Below, piece by piece: positions 33,090 to 35,180 of a DNA stretch of 35,180 bases. A program made the position numbers and the translations under genes. The stretch spans positions 1-35,180 of the forward strand of contig CAJQPT010000315.1 in NCBI GenBank assembly GCA_905480285.1, given 5' to 3'. This stretch comes from an uncultured bacterium. GTDB taxonomy: Bacteria > Planctomycetota > UBA1135 > GCA-002686595. Position 1 is the first letter of the stretch. The number at the start of each line of letters is the position of its first letter. A model generated the notes under the pieces. That model was not told the origin of the DNA. It did no database searches and was given only the letters and a program-made list of their open reading frames with translations.

Positions 33090-35168
33090 ATGACTTCCGA
33101 CTCACCAGGCTCTGGATCGCTCTTCGCCGAGCGCGTGCTCGAGCTCGCGGGGGTGCTCTCCCTCATCGCCGAGCACGCCGTGAGCTCGCTCGGCCGGCGT
33201 CACATCGGGAGCCTCTCGCCGCGCGGAGACGACGACGCCCGGGCGGCGCTCGTCCGCTGCGCCGAGATGGCAGCGCAGCTGGCCGCCGAGGACGCGCCCC
33301 CGATGGCCGGCGTCAGCGATCCGCTGCCCGAGGCGCCCGCCGGCCGGCTGACCGAGGACCGGATCGCGGCGCTGCGAGACTTTCTCGAGGCGAACCTGCG
33401 CCTGAAGAAGTGGGCCGCAGACCGCGAGGAAGTCGCGCCAGCGCTCGCGGCCCTGATGTCGGCGTCCCCCGAGACCTCCGCGCTCGTGGAGCGCATCGAT
33501 CGGATCGTGGACGGGCGCGGCCGAGTGCGGGTGGAGGCGTCGGGGCGGCTCACCAACCTGCGTGACGCCATGTCCTCGGCGAGCGCGCGGATCGAGAGTC
33601 AGCTGAGGGTCGTGATGGCGCGCGGGGACGTCCGCGCCTCCCTGAGCGATGGCGGCGTCCACCGCCGAGCGGGGCGGCCTGTGCTGGCGGTCAAGGCCAA
33701 GATGTCAGGGCGGGTCAAGGGGCTCGTGCATGACCGCTCGCAGACCGGCGAGTCGGTCTTCATCGAGCCCCAGGAGGTGGTCGAGCTCGGCAACCGGTTG
33801 GCCGAGGCACGCGCTGACGAGCGGCGCGAGGTGGAACGCATCCTGGTGGAGCTCTCCCGCGATGTGCTCGCCGCGAGGTCGGTGATTGACGGCGCGTCGC
33901 AGCGTGTCGGGCAGCTGGAGGTGGCGCTCGCGAGCGCGATCTGGGCTGCCTCAGTGGGGGCCCGGCCGGCGCTCCTGCCCGGGGAAGAGGGCGCCTCCGA
34001 GGGGCTCCTGCTGCGGGGGGCGCGGCACCCGCTCCTGATCGATCAGGTGCAGCGTGGTGCGCTCGATGAGGTCGTGCCCATCGACCTCCGGCTCGGGGTG
34101 GACTTTGACATGCTGCTGATCACCGGACCGAACACCGGTGGCAAGACGCTGGCGCTGAAGACCGCCGGCTTGTTCGCGCTCATGTCACGCGTCGGGCTGC
34201 CCGTCCCCGCAGAGGACGGCACGACGATTCCCCTGTACGACGGCATCGCCGCGGACATCGGCGACGAGCAGGAGATCCGGCAGAACCTCTCGACGTTCGC
34301 GTCACACCTCGTGCGCGTCTCCGATGCCCTGCAGCGGGCCACGCCCGACACGCTCGTCCTGCTGGACGAGCTCGGAGGTGGGACAGACCCGGACGAGGGG
34401 GGGGCGCTTGGCACGGCTGTGCTGGAGCGCCTGCTGACCGCGCGGGTGCCCACGCTCGTCTCCACCCACATCGGCAAGCTGAAGGAGTTCGCCTACCGGC
34501 ATGCGCGCGCGGAGAACGCCTGTGCGGAGTTCGATCACGAGACGCTCGCCCCGCGCTACCGGCTGATGCTCGGGACTCCTGGCGAGTCATGCGCGCTCGT
34601 CATCGCCCGACGCATCGGCCTCTCCGAGTCGGTGGTCGAGGTCGCGAGGGCGCGGCTGGAGCGGAGGGAGGGCGAGCTCGAGGACCTCATGAGCGATGTG
34701 CGCTCCGCGCGCATGGCAGCGGAGGAGACGCGCCTGGGCGCCGAGGCGGAGCTGGCGCGGGCGCGCGAGCGGAGCCGCGTGGTGGACGAGCGCGAGGCGG
34801 TGCTCGAGCGGCGCATCGACCAGCTGGAGCGGGAGGCGCAGAAGGGAATTGAGGAGCGCGTCCGTGACGCCGCGCGGACGCTGGAGCGCGGCCGGCGGCT
34901 GCTGGATCAGCTCCCGCCGGAGACCCGGAGGGAGATGGAGGAGACGCTGGACCAGCTGGAAGCGGAGCTGACCGGGGCGTCTCTCACGGAGCGCCGCGAG
35001 GCCTTCATCGCAGGGCTCGGAAAGGGCTCGCTGGTGTACCTGCCGCGCTATCGCCAGCGGGTCCTCGTGCACAAGATCGACCGGGAGCGGCGGCAGGTGG
35101 TCGCGAAGCTGGGGTCCATGAAGGTCAAGGTGTCCTTCGACGAGGTGACCCCGTACGAGAGCCTCTGA
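33090..35168 (+). CDS. mutS2: MutS2-family ATPase without an Smr domain
   Basis: ATG 33090 gives 692 residues; an in-frame ATG at 32967 lies in a tandem repeat and is less likely. The N-terminal core domain includes GRVRVEASGRLTNLRDAM and GRPVLAVKAKMSGRVKGLVHD. The ATPase has Walker A ITGPNTGGKT (G346-T353), DIGDEQEIRQNLSTFASHL, Walker B LVLLDELGGGTDPDEGGALG and STHIGKLKEFAYRH. A coiled coil (about 510-640) and a KOW-like domain (KGSLVYLPRYRQRVLVHKID) follow, and the protein then ends at VTPYESL. Typical MutS2 is about 780 residues with a C-terminal Smr nuclease domain, which is missing. MutS2 acts on recombination intermediates or on stalled and collided ribosomes; loss of Smr implies it binds or splits without cleaving. 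Confidence 0.95.
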   Translation: MTSDSPGSGSLFAERVLELAGVLSLIAEHAVSSLGRRHIGSLSPRGDDDARAALVRCAEMAAQLAAEDAPPMAGVSDPLPEAPAGRLTEDRIAALRDFLEANLRLKKWAADREEVAPALAALMSASPETSALVERIDRIVDGRGRVRVEASGRLTNLRDAMSSASARIESQLRVVMARGDVRASLSDGGVHRRAGRPVLAVKAKMSGRVKGLVHDRSQTGESVFIEPQEVVELGNRLAEARADERREVERILVELSRDVLAARSVIDGASQRVGQLEVALASAIWAASVGARPALLPGEEGASEGLLLRGARHPLLIDQVQRGALDEVVPIDLRLGVDFDMLLITGPNTGGKTLALKTAGLFALMSRVGLPVPAEDGTTIPLYDGIAADIGDEQEIRQNLSTFASHLVRVSDALQRATPDTLVLLDELGGGTDPDEGGALGTAVLERLLTARVPTLVSTHIGKLKEFAYRHARAENACAEFDHETLAPRYRLMLGTPGESCALVIARRIGLSESVVEVARARLERREGELEDLMSDVRSARMAAEETRLGAEAELARARERSRVVDEREAVLERRIDQLEREAQKGIEERVRDAARTLERGRRLLDQLPPETRREMEETLDQLEAELTGASLTERREAFIAGLGKGSLVYLPRYRQRVLVHKIDRERRQVVAKLGSMKVKVSFDEVTPYESL

Positions 35169-35180
35169 CGCTCGAGAGCC

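Overview
This window looks like a chromosomal stretch from a very GC-rich bacterium, most probably a deep-branching member of the Planctomycetota. That placement is an inference. It rests on high GC, frequent TTG/GTG starts, few strong Shine-Dalgarno sites, a fused SecDF, a proline/alanine-tailed HU protein, a multi-gene Mla locus of an outer-membrane organism, and spacers full of private short tandem repeats. No phage, transposon, CRISPR array or integron was seen; almost all genes are housekeeping.

Layout. 1-616: the 3' end of a 23S rRNA gene, a complete 5S rRNA and a strong intrinsic terminator. 792-3424: a zinc-ribbon membrane protein and a secreted von Willebrand A protein. 4132-6101 (minus): a compact cluster of yciB, a small zinc-ribbon gene with an in-frame UGA, and a rhomboid protease. 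6987-8766 (minus): lexA and an unrecognised, possibly tail-anchored protein. 8983-15566 (plus): nadB, hflX and a large hybrid histidine kinase. 15653-20938 (minus): a LysM protein, fused secDF, rplS and trmD. 21065-21742 (plus): riboflavin synthase. 21853-26487 (minus): a translationally coupled set of a WP-repeat lipoprotein, mlaE, mlaF and mlaD. 26746-30714 (plus): trpS, two lipoproteins (one TPR-like), dtd and an HU-family gene. 31284-32483 (minus): a cystathionine synthase/lyase family enzyme. 33090-35168 (plus): mutS2.

The most interesting observation is at 5094-5462 (minus). A 122-codon reading frame is interrupted only by a UGA at codon 46. Thirteen bases after that UGA the RNA can fold into GGC-U-CGC-[GGUC]-GCG-AA-GCC. 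This closely matches the Escherichia coli fdhF SECIS in stem layout, bulged U, GGUC loop and spacing. The simplest reading is a small, apparently undescribed selenoprotein with a DUF2007-like N-terminal half and a C-terminal zinc ribbon, encoded between yciB and a rhomboid protease whose own N-terminal domain looks similar.

A second theme is the spacers. At least ten intergenic minisatellite arrays occur, each with its own unit (14, 15, 17, 18, 20 or 24 bp), mostly at the 3' ends of genes. Three arrays include the stop codon of the upstream gene. Arrays inside genes have 12-bp units, which preserve reading frame.

A third theme is the lipid-transport locus, where an unfamiliar lipoprotein with nine Trp-Pro motifs is coupled by a TTGA overlap to mlaE and so may be an extra component of the transporter.
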